A stretch of 64,000 nt of DNA from Pholis gunnellus (taxonomy: Eukaryota > Chordata > Actinopteri > Perciformes > Pholidae). Under the pieces are notes generated by a model that saw only the letters and a program-made list of their open reading frames with translations, was not told where the DNA came from and made no database searches. A program made the position numbers and the translations under genes. Of the stretch, positions 1 through 12,400 are shown piece by piece (position 1 is the stretch's first letter; the number at the start of each line of letters is the position of its first letter). The stretch is from assembly GCA_910591455.2 (NCBI GenBank), contig OU342819.1, positions 10,838,906 to 10,902,905 on the forward strand, given 5' to 3'.

Positions 1-1085
1 TGTGCGGTGGTATTCCGATGTGACATGCTCACATCCCCAAGCTCTCATTCATTGCCATCCTCTTTTCCTCTTTGACGCTCCCGGTACATTCCTGGGTCCA
101 TATTGAGCAAGTTGTTGAACTTCTGTTCTCATATACGTGACAAATATGGGCCGTCTTCTTTATTCTTTTTCACTTCCTCTTTGTACAATGATGTAAAAGT
201 GAATAGCTCCCCAGGTGACACCCACCAAACATTCCCCATCAAAGGACATACAATTGCTCTCTCCTGTCAGTCTACTTTATTAAAAGCAACAGAAACGGTA
301 CATATGTGGGGAAAATGGGGAGTAAAATATATGTATGTTAAATATAGTATTTATTTAAAATGAGTGAATATGTTTTTTGTTTTGTTCAGTTTTTGAAAGT
401 GATGTGTTTTAGCTCCGTGTCAGGAATATCTGTTACAAGTAGATGTTGACCATTGTTCCCCCCAATAAAGCTGTAATCCTGTGAAACACTGAGACGGATC
501 ATTTTACGGTTTCAAGAAGCAATATGTTTGATGATTGTATGCTCCTATAATTTCTGTATATTAAGCAGTTTGAGAAAAACAATGATGGGTCTATGTGCAA
601 ATACTGTATTGTCTTTATAACTGAGAATGACACCACATATTTAAAATAAATGTGACAAATAAATACTCTATGGGAAATATAATTGGCTCACTGTCCTTTT
701 TAACTGCAGAATAAAGTTGATAAATGTTCTCAGGCAACCAACATCAGAATCACTAACAGTTCTATATGAAGAGCAGAAAACTAAATCTTACAACTGGATA
801 CCATTTAAAATCTACACCTAAGGTGACTTATAATGCAAACTTGTTGATAAATGGTTTATTACAAATAAGCAAATATAAAAGTTGTTTATTCACAACTATA
901 ACTCCTCTTTTGGGCACTGATAAGCGGAGGCTGGTGTATAAACACATGATGAATGAATTGCAATGTAGTAAAACAGTTATAAAATGTATGTTCAGCAGCT
1001 GTTATTGACAAAAAGCTGTACATTAATAAACACAAAACCATGTTCTCACAGCTGCTTAGCCTACAACTAGGCAACATTATAAACT
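1..1085 (+). other. probable 3' UTR/downstream flank of an upstream + strand gene
   Basis: No convincing coding exon is present. The stretch is AT-rich and holds AATAAA signals on the + strand near 464 (in a CCCAATAAAGCTG context), 645-660 and 1024, which would fit the end of a + strand transcript whose coding exons lie before position 1. In human the gene upstream of BAALC in the same orientation is ATP6V1C1, but I do not see its C-terminal coding exon here, so the identity is only a guess from synteny. The short open frames at 103-363 and 766-1008 have no recognisable protein features. Confidence 0.4.
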
Positions 1086-1149
1086 ATTTATTAAATGTTT
1101 CTCCAGCTATTATACATGCTAAATATAGGGGGACTTAAAGTAAAGTGTG

Positions 1150-1466
1150 ACTTTGATTGGCGCGAGCGCATATTTGCATGATGACGATGGTGACGGAGTG
1201 GATATCCCTCGCAGCCTATCAGCGGCCAGAGTGGGTGCAGTTGGATGACGCAGGTAGCGTCCTGTGTGTGTTAGCGCTGGTCAGCTGCTGTCTGTGGAGG
1301 GCAGCGTCAACATCAGCAGCGGCTCCGACTGGTGATGGAGACGGAACCACGGATTGAGCCGCAGTAGAGATCCGGGGAGAGGAGAGGATGCCGCGGCTGT
1401 CGTGAGACAACCCGAGCCCGTGTTCAGCCCGCGTGTCAGCCGCACCTGCCGTGGATGATTGTCCCG
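1150..1466 (+). promoter_or_regulatory. baalc: baalc promoter and 5' UTR
   Basis: Just before baalc the base composition changes from AT-rich to GC-rich. A perfect POU octamer, ATTTGCAT, lies at 1172-1179, preceded by an inverted CCAAT box (ATTGG, 1156-1160) and GC-rich DNA (GGCGCGAGCGC). No TATA box is clear. An octamer fits the neural expression known for BAALC, but binding is inferred. The ATG at 1455 is in frame with the chosen start but would put four residues before the MGCGG myristoylation motif, so it is unlikely to be used. Confidence 0.5.
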
Positions 1467-1600
1467 ATGGGTTGTGGAGGGAGTCGGGCGGACGCGATCA
1501 TCGAGCCGAGGTACCATGAGAGCTGGACCAGAGAAACGGAATCGACGTGGCTTACCAATACGGACGTCGAGACCTCTCTACCAGTAGCAAACAGTAAGAG

Positions 1601-1634
<34 letters not shown>

Positions 1635-3213
1635 CCTCCGTGTTATCTGTTTTCACTGCAACGTCTCTCATTGCATGTACCACAGGCCACATCACACTTA
1701 CTAAAATGAGAAAATAACGCACATGAATAGGGATCACAAGAAAGCTAAATAATCCACTCCAAACTGCCAGCTGTCAACTCCCTGACATAGCAGTTTTGCA
1801 TCTCTACTATTGTCTTAACATTAAAAAATAAGCCAGGACAAGAGGTTTCACGTGATAATCTGAGCCTTTGCTGTTGTCCAAAGGTAAAGCTCTGGAGGCC
1901 AGCCTGAGGGAGAAGAGGATGGTGAACACAGGCACCCAGTGTGGGAAGCAGGCCCTCACGTCCACAGGCTCCAACCACCAGAGGAGAGCCAGACGCTCCC
2001 TGAGTGATGTAGGTGTCCCTGGTAGCAGGTATTGGCACGCCTGACAGCTAAACATCAACACCACCAGCCTCTGTCTTTGCACACATGGTGACGTTACAGG
2101 CCGTGAGACCCAACAGCATGACTTACTGTACCTGTCCTCTGACGTTATATCTCTCATATGCAGTGTTTGAAAGTCCTTCTGACGGGTTATCAAAATCAAA
2201 TTTATGAGAAATCAGAATCAGTAGTTTTCAATTTGTTCATCAGGTTTGAATTTAGCCATCAAATTTGTTAATTTAACTTCAGAAAACATGAAGGCTGTAG
2301 GGAAGGACAGACGGCAGATATTTGTCTTGTGATCTGAGATAATGTTATGAAATAAGTTTGCAGAGATATGATTTTAAGTTTGCCCAGAATAGCTTTATAA
2401 CATTTCCAGGAAGATGCAAATATAGACACACACGACAACAACAACAACCATACACAATACCAGGACTTGCTGTGTTTATTTGTCAATAATCACACTGAAT
2501 AGTTGTTTAAAAGAAGCAATTCACAGATGTCACCACAGTAAATTAATCTGTAATGAAACAAGTTATTAGTTGCTATCTTTTCTTAGTCAAAGTAAACTAA
2601 AGAGAAAGTCTTTGTGTTTTGGGGGGATGAACAGACGGATAAAACAAAGAATTAGAAGATGGGTAATTGAGAAACAGGGTGAAAATATCGATGTTTGAGT
2701 GTTGATTATCTGCTCTAAATGCAAATGTATGGGCTTTTAATACTCATGAACAGCGGATAAAAAGAGACCGACAGATAAAACTGTGTGGACACTTTTATTC
2801 TGCATGTTTTAAATGTATTATTATTATTGAGGAACGAGTTGCAATTCTTTTAAATTCTGTACAAAACTCATTTAAAAAAGATCTAAAAATCAATACCATG
2901 ACCTAACAAATTCCATGCTCAGCAACACAGAAACCTAGATTGTCGTGTTATATTTATTTAACCTTCCATTTATGGGCAGTGCTTCAGTGACTCAGGTCTC
3001 AGATGGCCATTGTTGCCCACTCGCTCCCTGTCCAGTGTGGTGACATTTAAATGACGTGGCATTCAAATCTCTCACATCTTTTCACAGCAAACCACTCGTG
3101 AGTCCAAAAGGAGGGCATCAAAAGAGGCCAGTGCGTTGTCTAAGGACGGGCAGCCCGTCACCATCAACAGCAGCGGAGACGCTGAACCTGGGAACGTGTG
3201 TGATGAAAGATGA
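1467..3213 (+). CDS. baalc: Baalc, brain and acute leukaemia cytoplasmic protein homologue (3 coding exons)
   Basis: Coding exons are 1467-1593, 1884-2008 and 3088-3213, giving 125 residues; phases run 1, 0. The N-terminus MGCGGSRADAI with RYHESWTRETESTWLT is nearly identical to vertebrate BAALC, and Gly2 and Cys3 are the known myristoyl and palmitoyl sites, which fixes the start at 1467 rather than the in-frame ATG at 1455. Exon 2 encodes a polar, basic segment (TQCGKQALTSTGS, RRARRSLSD) that is only loosely similar to mammals. Exon 3 starts QTTRESKRR and contains VTIN, matching the QTTxxxKR...VTIN end of BAALC, then diverges and stops at TGA 3211. Exon 1 is certain; exons 2 and 3 rest on phase agreement, splice sites and weak similarity. 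The family is a lipid-anchored neural protein that binds CaMKII in rafts. Human BAALC has 145 residues in its main form. Confidence 0.85.
1601..1633 (+). repeat. poly-C tract (33 C) in baalc intron 1
   Basis: An uninterrupted run of 33 cytosines starts seven bases after the exon 1 donor (ACA|GTAAGAG). The opposite strand is G33, a quadruplex-prone tract. The exact length is uncertain because sequencing of such runs is unreliable. Confidence 0.9.
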
Positions 3214-4860
3214 AGAAAAGCCAAGACTCTGCGAGGAGGAAGACGGCAGCTGGAGCTGTGAAAAGCTCACCAGAAGATGGGACGGGGATTTACAGTCTCG
3301 CGTGGATGATGTTTGCTCGTGACTTTGCAAGACCTTGGCTGTCGATCTCAGTGACTTACAACAAAAGCACCTGCGTGATGTCTCCATCCAAAGATCTCGG
3401 GATGCTGCATCCTTGTTGTTGCCATTGCAAATGCATGCGTGAAGTGAAGCAGAGAGTGGATCGCAAAACGTGTGCACGCTCTCCACCATGCTCTTCTCCC
3501 ATGCTTACGGTGCGGGTCAGGGAATGAGTCACCGTGTTAAGACAATTTGAAAGAAAACAAGAACAGACCGTCCCGTATGCACATGATAATCACAGTCTGC
3601 ACATCAAATGTTTTCTGTGTGGGGCCTTCCTCAAGAATTTGCTTCAGTTCTTTGTGCAAGTATATTCCTTTTGTTGTGAATGAAAAACAATGATGATGCT
3701 GTTTAACCTCAGTTGATGCTGTAAATAATTTTCATTTAAAAGACCCTGAAGTGCTGTTTAGAAACTGAGATGTGGAGGTTTAATGCTTGAAGGCTGAAGA
3801 CTGTCTTTTTCCAGCCTTTGCAAGACAAAGAAACAAACACACCCGCATGTGCCTACATTTTGATCTGAACTGCTCCTGTTCTCACTTTGAGAGTTTGTTT
3901 TGTTCAGTATTTTGTGTTCTCTTACCTCTTCTTTTAGGTTGTATTATGTTACACTTTACCATTTACCATTATTATGTATCGTACTGATCCGTGTGGCTTA
4001 CACTGATCTGCATGTTTAAATCAATCTCAAATTGTTTCAGCATTGGTGGAAAAATTACTCTGCCCAAACATGATCAGAAGCAAGCTGTCTGAAATCAAAC
4101 TTAATGCTCATTTGGTAGAAGTAATAATAGAAAAGCTGCACAGAGAGGTACATTAAGAGGGGTAATTAGAATGGGTCATCAGGAGAGTGAGAGTTATGGC
4201 CAGCAGGTGGCGTTCACCAGTCTGACCTAACACTTTCTGCTCATGATAACTGTTGCTTGTCAAGTTTTTGATGATTCAATGAGATGATACAGTTTGAATG
4301 TGTACAGGCAAACTTTTGAGATGGAAAACAACATTTGAACACATGATCTACCACAGTTTTCTTCTTTGAATTAAAATTGTTGTCAGTTTCTTAAGTTGTG
4401 AAACTCAGAAAGAGGTGAGATGTGCAGTAATTTCTCCTTACAGGCAAAGTCTACAGCAGAATTGATTAGCCTACATCAATAGACCAATAACTTGATTTAC
4501 GTTATTTTCTATGAATTCATTGATGTGTGTCTATACCTTACGGATACTTTTAGAGACAGTTCTCTCTTTGTCCTTTACAGAGCCCACAACCACATGAGTT
4601 GATAGTTATCTTATTTGTTTGCCGCTAGGCTTACTACAGAATTTATTTTTTGTATGAATAGCATGATTATGATAATCATCTAATAGCAAGAGAAAAAAAG
4701 CTTGTTCGTATTTATTTATTTATTGTATATTTGCCCAAGAGTCCCTAAAGAAAATATGCAGGCATATTAGCCTGGGAAAATGCCCCCCCCCCCCACCCCC
4801 CCCCGCCGCGGCCAAAAAAGACTATATTTATTCCATGAAATAAAACACATCACCTAACAT
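3214..4860 (+). other. baalc: probable baalc 3' UTR and flank
   Basis: No coding exon follows the baalc stop. The first AATAAA on the + strand after the stop is at 4839-4844, followed by others near 5497, so the 3' UTR could run about 1.6 kb; mammalian BAALC also has a long 3' UTR. C-rich runs lie at 4782-4804. The actual cleavage site cannot be read from sequence alone. Confidence 0.4.
4200..4212 (+). promoter_or_regulatory. CTCF-like motif between baalc and spire
   Basis: CCAGCAGGTGGCG matches the CTCF core consensus CCASYAGRKGGCR at all 13 positions. It lies in non-coding sequence downstream of baalc. Function is inferred from the motif only. Confidence 0.45.
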
Positions 4861-5799
4861 CACCATAGTCTGTAAGCTCTCACTGATAATGTAACATGAC
4901 ACTATAAATAGTTAATGGCAATAATGTTTAAAAAAAGTCTATAATAATCACATAATAATGTGAGCTACATCTCAGTCAGCAGGAGATGGAGCTCTGCAGA
5001 AAATGTGTGTATGAGAAGTAAAGTAAGCTTCTCACTTGTGCTGTTATTTCTGTTTTCCAAAGAAATAAGCACACCTTGATATTGGTGACTTGCAACAGTG
5101 AAAGAAGTACAAAGATCCTTTATTTAATTAAATGTGGCTATACTGCTGTAAAACTGTACTAAAATATAAGTAAAAGTCCTGCATTAAAAGTATATTTTGA
5201 GTATTAACGGTTAAAGTTTCAAACATGAAATACGGCTCAGTGTTTAGAGTTGTATTATTTTATTTATGTTATTATAGTAATTGATAAATGTATTGATGCA
5301 TTAACATGTAGGCAGCATTTTAACGTTAATGTAGTTGTTTAAATGTGGCCTAACTACTTTTAAAAGGCTATATTACTTTGGGTAGGAACCTGCAAAGTTT
5401 AGTAAAAAAAGATAACATGATCTGCAGGAGGAAAATCACAGCAGCAAAAGACACAGGCCAAAAGGTAAGAACAAATATACTTATTTATTTGAATTTAATA
5501 AAATATTGAGGAAATCAAAAAGATGGTATTTAAAATGTAATTACTCAAAATGTACAGGGATTTTTCTGTCTCCGTTTTTATTTATTCTCTAAATCTATTT
5601 TTTTTGCACTCCAGTAACTATAATGCTATCTCAAAATCTTGTAATTTTCATAAATCATGTTTTTATAGTGCACTCAAGGGGTAATCAATCAAACAGTTTT
5701 AAGAATGGTGTTTATTTGATCTTGCAAATTAACTTAATAGTTATTTTCCACCAATCTAAACCTTACATTTCACAATTATAGTGCACTCTTTAAATTTAA

Positions 5800-6105
5800 C
5801 CTATCCTTTTGTGGTGATTTTTTGACCACACACCCGATGGCGGAAGTCCTGCGGCCTACAAAATGACGATTTCCGCTTTCAGTTTAAGATGATGGACAAG
5901 CGAGTCATGCGCAGTGTACGCAGTGTACGCGGCGGGCACTGAGACCACGCGGAACGTGCTGTGCTGTCAGTTAGCCGTTGATGCGCCTCGTTCACACCGG
6001 AGAGATATCAGCTGAGAGCCTAACGTCTGTGTGGACAGACTGGAATATTAATTCATAACTCACCTTCTTTTTCTCTTTAACTTATGTGTTCATGATGAGG
6101 TGAGG
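5800..6105 (+). promoter_or_regulatory. spire1: spire promoter and 5' UTR
   Basis: GC content rises sharply here after an AT-rich stretch. GATGGCGGAAGT at 5836-5847 combines a YY1-like (ATGGCGG) and an ETS (GGAAGT) site, typical of TATA-less housekeeping promoters. TCATGCGCAGT near 5905 is NRF1-like, and a directly repeated GCAGTGTAC unit lies at 5911-5929. No TATA box is seen. Two tiny uORFs sit at 6084-6095 and 6092-6103. Confidence 0.5.
6084..6103 (+). promoter_or_regulatory. spire1: two minimal uORFs abutting the spire start codon
   Basis: ATG TGT TCA TGA runs 6084-6095. ATG ATG AGG TGA runs 6092-6103, so its stop ends two bases before the main ATG at 6106. The main start has A at -3 and G at +4, a strong context. 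Whether the transcript includes this segment depends on the true transcription start, which I cannot see. Confidence 0.6.
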
Positions 6106-6463
6106 ATGGCCAAGCGACCGGGGACTGACGACGGGATGTTGACTTCTTCGCCGACCATTCTCCGGGACTTCGCGTCCGATTCGAGCCCCGGAGACGTGGT
6201 GAACATGGACCGCAGCGACGGAGGAGCCGCGGAGGTCTCCCTGGAAGACATCCTGAAACTGTACAGCCAGCCGATCAACGAGGAGCAGGCCTGGGCCGTG
6301 TGTTATCAGTGCGGTCGGACTTTAGCGCAGAAACGTCGGAGGAAAAGCTCCAAGTCCGCGGGCGGTTCAGCCGCAGTCGACTACCCGAAGAAGATCGAGG
6401 GACCCGGGGATGTGAGGATCGGGAGAGACGGCACCGTGAAGCTACTCTTTGAGGACGACACAG
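6106..6463 (+). CDS. spire1: spire exon 1: start and first part of KIND domain
   Basis: Encodes residues 1-119 plus one base. After a polar leader of about 43 residues comes [20 protein letters not shown] and AVCYQC, the KIND signature shared by all Spire proteins. A basic insert (QKRRRKSSK) follows, then [15 protein letters not shown]. The donor is CAG|GTAAAC at 6464. The start at 6106 is the first ATG in frame and has a strong Kozak context. Confidence 0.95.
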
Positions 6464-9400
6464 GTAAACGAACGGAGCATCTCTTAACGAAGAGGCCATG
6501 TTGTTGTGGCCGTCTGCTTCCAGCCATGTGGCGAATGTGTTTACAGGCGCTCGATGGTGGTCATTAAAAATACATCACAGATCACCGCATAGCTGCAGGG
6601 AATCAACGCGACAAAATAAAGCTGTTTATCAATTATTAACAGGCGGGGTCCGTTCCTCCGACATGCATCTAATATTGACATTGTAAACATGGTTCATTCA
6701 TACGGGGGTGTTAACAGGGCTGGTCTAGGTTCTCTGTTTTAAATTACGCTCCTGCAGCGGTCAGATAGCTACAGTAAACAATGGACCATGTGATGGATTC
6801 AAACTGCAGAGCACCGTGGGCCCAGTCCAGAGCAACGCCATATAGCGAGCATCACACCGATGACTCATGTTGCTGCTAACAGGCACATTGTTTGTGTTGT
6901 GACATTGAGGTAAAGGCACAGATTAGTGGGGGGGATGCATGCACCTGGGGGAGATTTTCCAAACACAATGGAAACACGTTTTAATTTAGTTTGGTTATAA
7001 ATAGTAAGGTGGAAGCTTGCAGGCACATGGGCTGTGTGCGCAGTAGATCCACTTAACTGCTAGTGTGCTGCACTTTGACTATCTACCTCGGAGGTGAAAC
7101 GATTAATAGATGAGTTGATCAGTCAATTGGCAGAAAAAATAATTTGCAACAATTATGCTTAATAATCCTTTAACCAAAAAAGCCAAACTTTCACACATAC
7201 CAGCTTCTCAAATGCACATATTTGCTCCTTTTTTGTGATAGTGAGATTAATTTGGACTACAGACCTTTTTATAGACCAAACTATTAATTTTTGATGAACA
7301 AAATGAGTCCTAATGTACCTGTCTGGCCTCATGGACATAAAACAGGAACATTATATCAAATAATTCCTGACCGAATGACTTGAACCCTGGCGTCCTTTTA
7401 ATATAGTAAAGCTTAGATTCACACTTGAGGATTCAAGCTGAAGGCAGTCAACTACTGGAACAACCGTGCTGGTTACAAATGTCAAAGGTGCTTCCTGCAA
7501 GGCCTCTTCCAGTACACCAAGTTCAGGTGTGTCGAGAGACGTACTGAGCGTCTCAAATACTTTGAACAGCATTCCATTAATATGTGAGAGATAGAGCTGG
7601 GTGTGGGTGGAGGAGGTGTGGCCGTCAGCTCAGCATCGCCTCAAGCACCGAGGTCAAATCCCGTCTCTCCTGGGAACTTATTAGCCACCTTTTCTTCTTA
7701 TTTCCCCCTCCCCTGTTTACACCCCTCTCTCGCTCGCTCACCCTGCAGTCCAGCTCTCCCTTATCTCAGCATATTGAACCAACCGGTGACGCTTGCTGTG
7801 TGTGGAAATTACACTCTCGGTTTAAACCGATTCAGCCGGTTCTTCTGAAAGTGTTGACGCTGCTAAAAATAGAATAAACGTGATGATGAAGGCACAGACT
7901 TGTATCAGTCTGACTGCAGATGATTTTGGAGGTTATGGGGGAGAGTTTCTTTGCCGGTCATCTGGCTAGTGGCTGAGGTATTTTGCGACAGCTCGGCTCT
8001 GTCCTGATTCTTATTAGGCCTGGTGATGAGAAAGACGTGAGGCCTATTAAGCTTTCAGAAGCTCTGCGTCCCCTTTCAGAGGTTGCTACCCCAGCAAAAA
8101 GAAAAAAAATCCTTGCTTATGCAATCCACATATGGGCCTGTACATGAGTCGTTATTTGGCCAGCACCCAGACCACCAACACTGAGGCCTTCACATCCCTC
8201 TTCCCATCTTATTGCTTGAATTAAGATGTCGTCTAGAGCTGCACACCGCAGGAAGTGTGTATCTCAGTAATGCGTAGCAAACAGAATCGGACTAATGAGC
8301 AACACAGAGTCCCAGTCAAGTGTTTTATTTTTGGCTCCGTTGATGCGATGTATACGCTGCTCCTGCTGCAGTCGGATCAATTCACACGGAGCACGGGGAA
8401 GAATGCATTCACTGCCACTCCACGTTGCCAAGAGAAGGGCCCGAATGAAGCCTGAAGGCTGCATCCAAATAAGAGAGATGCTTGTTTACCTCCAAAGAGT
8501 TGCAGTGATTCATACCAGTAAAGAGGATTTGTTGTTGTTGTTGTTGATTTGTTGCATGCGGTATTTTAACTGGAATTAATACAGTTGATGTGGTTATTTA
8601 TATCATTGAAGGGGTTTGAATATGATTTAACATCTTGTATGTATTAATTAGATTAGAGATGGGGCAATCTGGTAGAGAAGTCTTTCATCCCCCCCGTCTG
8701 AATCCCTCTCTCTTTAAAACCCCTTTTTTTTTTCAGCAGTACTGAGGTTGATATTTCACTGAATGGGATAGTCTGGGTGACATGGCACACTGCTCCAAAT
8801 ATGCCTCACGGTGACTTAATCGCTCTAGGAGAGACGAGGGCCCTTGCCAAGCCATCTCTCCTTGACTGGGCCAAACAGAGGACCTAGTGTTTCTCAACTG
8901 AGCGTTGGTGGATGACTGTTTATTTATTTTTCCTCGCGTCTGTTGGCTGTAATTCATAGTGACCTGCGCAGAACTGAGCGGAGAAACGTGTATTTTCCTT
9001 GAACGTCTCCTAAAGCTCTGCATTGAAATACAATGTCATAGTATGCAGCCACAGCAGTCAGAGTAGTGCTATCTAATTGGAAATTACTCAATCACTGCCT
9101 CAATTGATGGAATTTAAACTGAAAATGGCACTTGTATTAGCATTCAGAGAGATGACGCATCTGACCAAAGTGTCTCATTTATATGCAATGACCTCATTTT
9201 ACAGTCCGGACAGGTGTCAAAGTCTGCACATCTATCTCCCTATTTGTACTTTCACCCCAGACGTTACTCTTACCGGCAGTTACCCTGTGTTCCAATCGCT
9301 ATTCGCCTGTGATTACCCGTCAAAAGTTAAAGTGTATACAATTATGCAGTATGGGAAACAGACTTACTGTGTGTACGTTTGAGCTCTTGAGATCTATCTA

Positions 9401-12400
9401 GAGGTACAGGTGTGTTGGAAAAGCCACTTACGGAACAAGAGATACGATCGTCAAAGCTTTTGTTTTCACTTTTGTCCAATAAATGAAAGAGGAACTTCAG
9501 GTTTTTCCCGTTCATTGAGGTTCCCGTGATTCGTTGTGTTGTTTAGAAAATGCGTATAGTGTACGTGAAGGGTCACGATCGAGGTTCTTTTATATTGACT
9601 TTCCATTTTGAGAGAGGTTTTCATGGAACTGAAGAGAGGGCAGCGTCTTTCTCCAGAGTATGAGGGAACAGTCATATCTCTATAAGCAGCCCCCGGTGGC
9701 AGGTTTTGACAGTTTGCCTCAGGCAGTGTGCAGTGACTGCAGAGAAAACATAATCATTTATTCACTCTGTAGTTTTACAGTCGCCGCTGTCGAGGAATCG
9801 CATTTTGCATCTACCCCTACATTCAGTTTCCTCTCCACTCTCGAGTTGAATATTTTATGTCCTGTAACACTGTGTGAGGTGTGTTTTCTGTCTTTTTAGA
9901 TGTCATATATAATTACACAGAACATGTGCACAAATAATTCAGAGGGTGTGTTGGCACAATTAAAGTATCCAAAGTGTTTACGAGTGTAATAACTCTCTCA
10001 ATGTTCTGTCATTACAGATAAATACCAACCGGCTGCAACGTCATTAGAGGTGAGTTTCACATCAGTCTCCTTAATCACTCAAAGTTCAGTTTCAGAGAAT
10101 TAGTCTTCCGTTTCAACATGTGCTGTTAGAGCGGTTGGTCACTATTTATTACTCTCCAGATAAAATATGCGGCTTTTTAATTCAGTTAATCAGATTTATT
10201 CTCACTCCACAACTGTCATGCATCATTTAAATATGCCAAAACGATTTCAGAAACTATTTTTCACAGCTTGCCCACCACTGAATCTACTAGTGAGCAATCG
10301 CACCACAAGTAGGCCGGTGTGGCCGCTGTGTTGCAACATAATTGTCGGTGGCCTTGAGAAAAACATCTACGAGGAGCCAATGCAAAAATACATATTAATG
10401 AACAGTAACTGATTATCAATGCTGGTGAAGAGTGGTACCAGTAGTGTCTTTGCTGCACTCTGATGCAGAAGGGCACGTTAATAGAAGAGCACGACTTCTT
10501 CTCTTTTTGTTCATTAAATGCATTACTTTCTATACTATCATACACTCACTCAGACATGTGTCTGTTTGGCCGAGCAAGGTATACTGTATAGTCCTGGGAG
10601 AAGTCTCTCAAATCTTTATTATGTGTACATAGACTAAGTGCACAGAGAGTCCTCTATCAAGTCTGAGCAGTGTGATCATCTTTCATATTTGCCTTGCTGT
10701 TCATGTGATCACAGGCATTCAGTGTGTGTGCGTGTGTGTGTGTTTGTGTTTTTGCATGGCTGAGTTTGAAGTAGAATTCCTCCACCTCAGCTGACAGTCC
10801 CTGCCCTCTCCTCCTCCTCTTTTTTTGCTAGCTGACACTGAGTTCCTCCTTGCATCATTGTCTTTGCTTATTACTATGTTACAAAGAACGAACAGGGTGT
10901 TTTTACCTTGTTGGTTTGTTAAAAATGTGTAACACCTTGCATCAGCATGACTATCCCACAGAATAAACCACGAGGCCAAACTTTGAGGACGCACCTTGTT
11001 TTGAAAAATTGTTTATTATTTTTTGTCCCATTGATTGATAGCTTAACCAAAGAGACAATCACCAACCTTGCAAGATGCAGTCACGAAACATTACAGGTGG
11101 TAAGATCAAAATGAAGACAGAGTTTGAAGATGGTAGTGGTCCGAGCAAAGACGGCATCTATGTGGGTCTTCAAAAAAGTTCTTTAGCGTGAGTGAAGACT
11201 TGAAGCTTGCAATTTGTCACAACTGCAAGTCCAAAATAAGCCGAGGAGGAACAACCGTAAACTCATTTGGAACAACTTACTTAATCAGACACTTGTTATA
11301 TTGTAACTCATTCCCATCCCACATTTAGTTTTTGGCAAGAAACTTCAATAAACACAGTTGTTGAAGACGATGTTTTTACAGCAATGTAAAATATATATTA
11401 TAGAGGGAATTGAGAGTTTAAATCGGCGGAATCGGCAGATCAGACTTCTGATCTGAATTGGCTAAGAACATTGCAATCAGTGCTTAGTATACTTTATCGT
11501 TGCTAAACATGTGAGCATTGTTCTTATGAAGGTGTTAGCATTAATGTAATGTTATAAGTTATGTTCCGAGCATTAACTGGGACTATAAATTCACTTTGAT
11601 GCGTTTCCTTGACCTGATTTATATTCTGATCATTCTGGAAAATTAATTTAGTGAACAGAGAGACTCACACAAACACAGTGTTACCCTTTTTATTGATGAT
11701 ACACTTTGGTCACATTTGGACCAAAGCCCATCGACCCTCATGTCTTGGCGTTGTGTGTTTTGTTTGTGTCTCTTGTGTAAGTTGACCCACTTTCCCTCAC
11801 TTACACCACAGAGCCTGTGTTAAGATAATCATCAATAATGTCAAGTAAAGTACCCTTTTGTCACTTGAGTTCAAGCTGGTATTTCTCTTGTGGTGCTCTG
11901 TTGTCATCTGCATGGCTAGTGGTAACTATTTCTTAAAAGAAAATAATTTGCACCTTAAGTTGTCGCCTTCACGACAAGCTCAACCCAGTTTGTCCTCTGA
12001 AGATGAGATTAGTTGTAGTGTCCTATTACAGGTTCTCCGGTCTGCTCGGTTCCCTGTCGCTCAACTATGGGCCGAGATTATTAGTTTGCCAGCTTCACGC
12101 ACAAAGTAAAGCCTTGGATTTTGAAATGGATCCCAGTAGTTTCAGTTGTGAGTAATCTGAAGAAATAATATGGACCCACCATACCCAAAGATTGAACCGT
12201 TGTTCACTCACAGACCTGTTAAATTCCAGACGCAAACTGCATCATCATTCTCATTCATCCTCTTTCCACATGGTTGGATTTGACTGTTTGGCTCAGATTC
12301 TGCAGAGCGGTGCATATTTCTTGCATGGGAACAGTCCTGGGATCCACGCTGCAGCTGGTTGAACAGGGGCTGCAAGTGTCTGCATGTGAAGCTTCTGTGT

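Noticed and set aside
1455..1466. Upstream in-frame ATG of baalc
   Set aside because: It would bury the N-terminal glycine of the myristoylation motif MGCGG.
3210..3527. Longer open frame overlapping the end of baalc exon 3
   Set aside because: It is in another frame; phase from exon 2 and the QTT/VTIN similarity select the frame that stops at 3211.
7749..7785. Possible exon in spire intron 1 with an excellent pyrimidine tract and CTGCAG acceptor and a GTGACG donor
   Set aside because: It is 37 nt and would break the phase between exon 1 and the 32-nt exon 2, and its translation resembles nothing in Spire.
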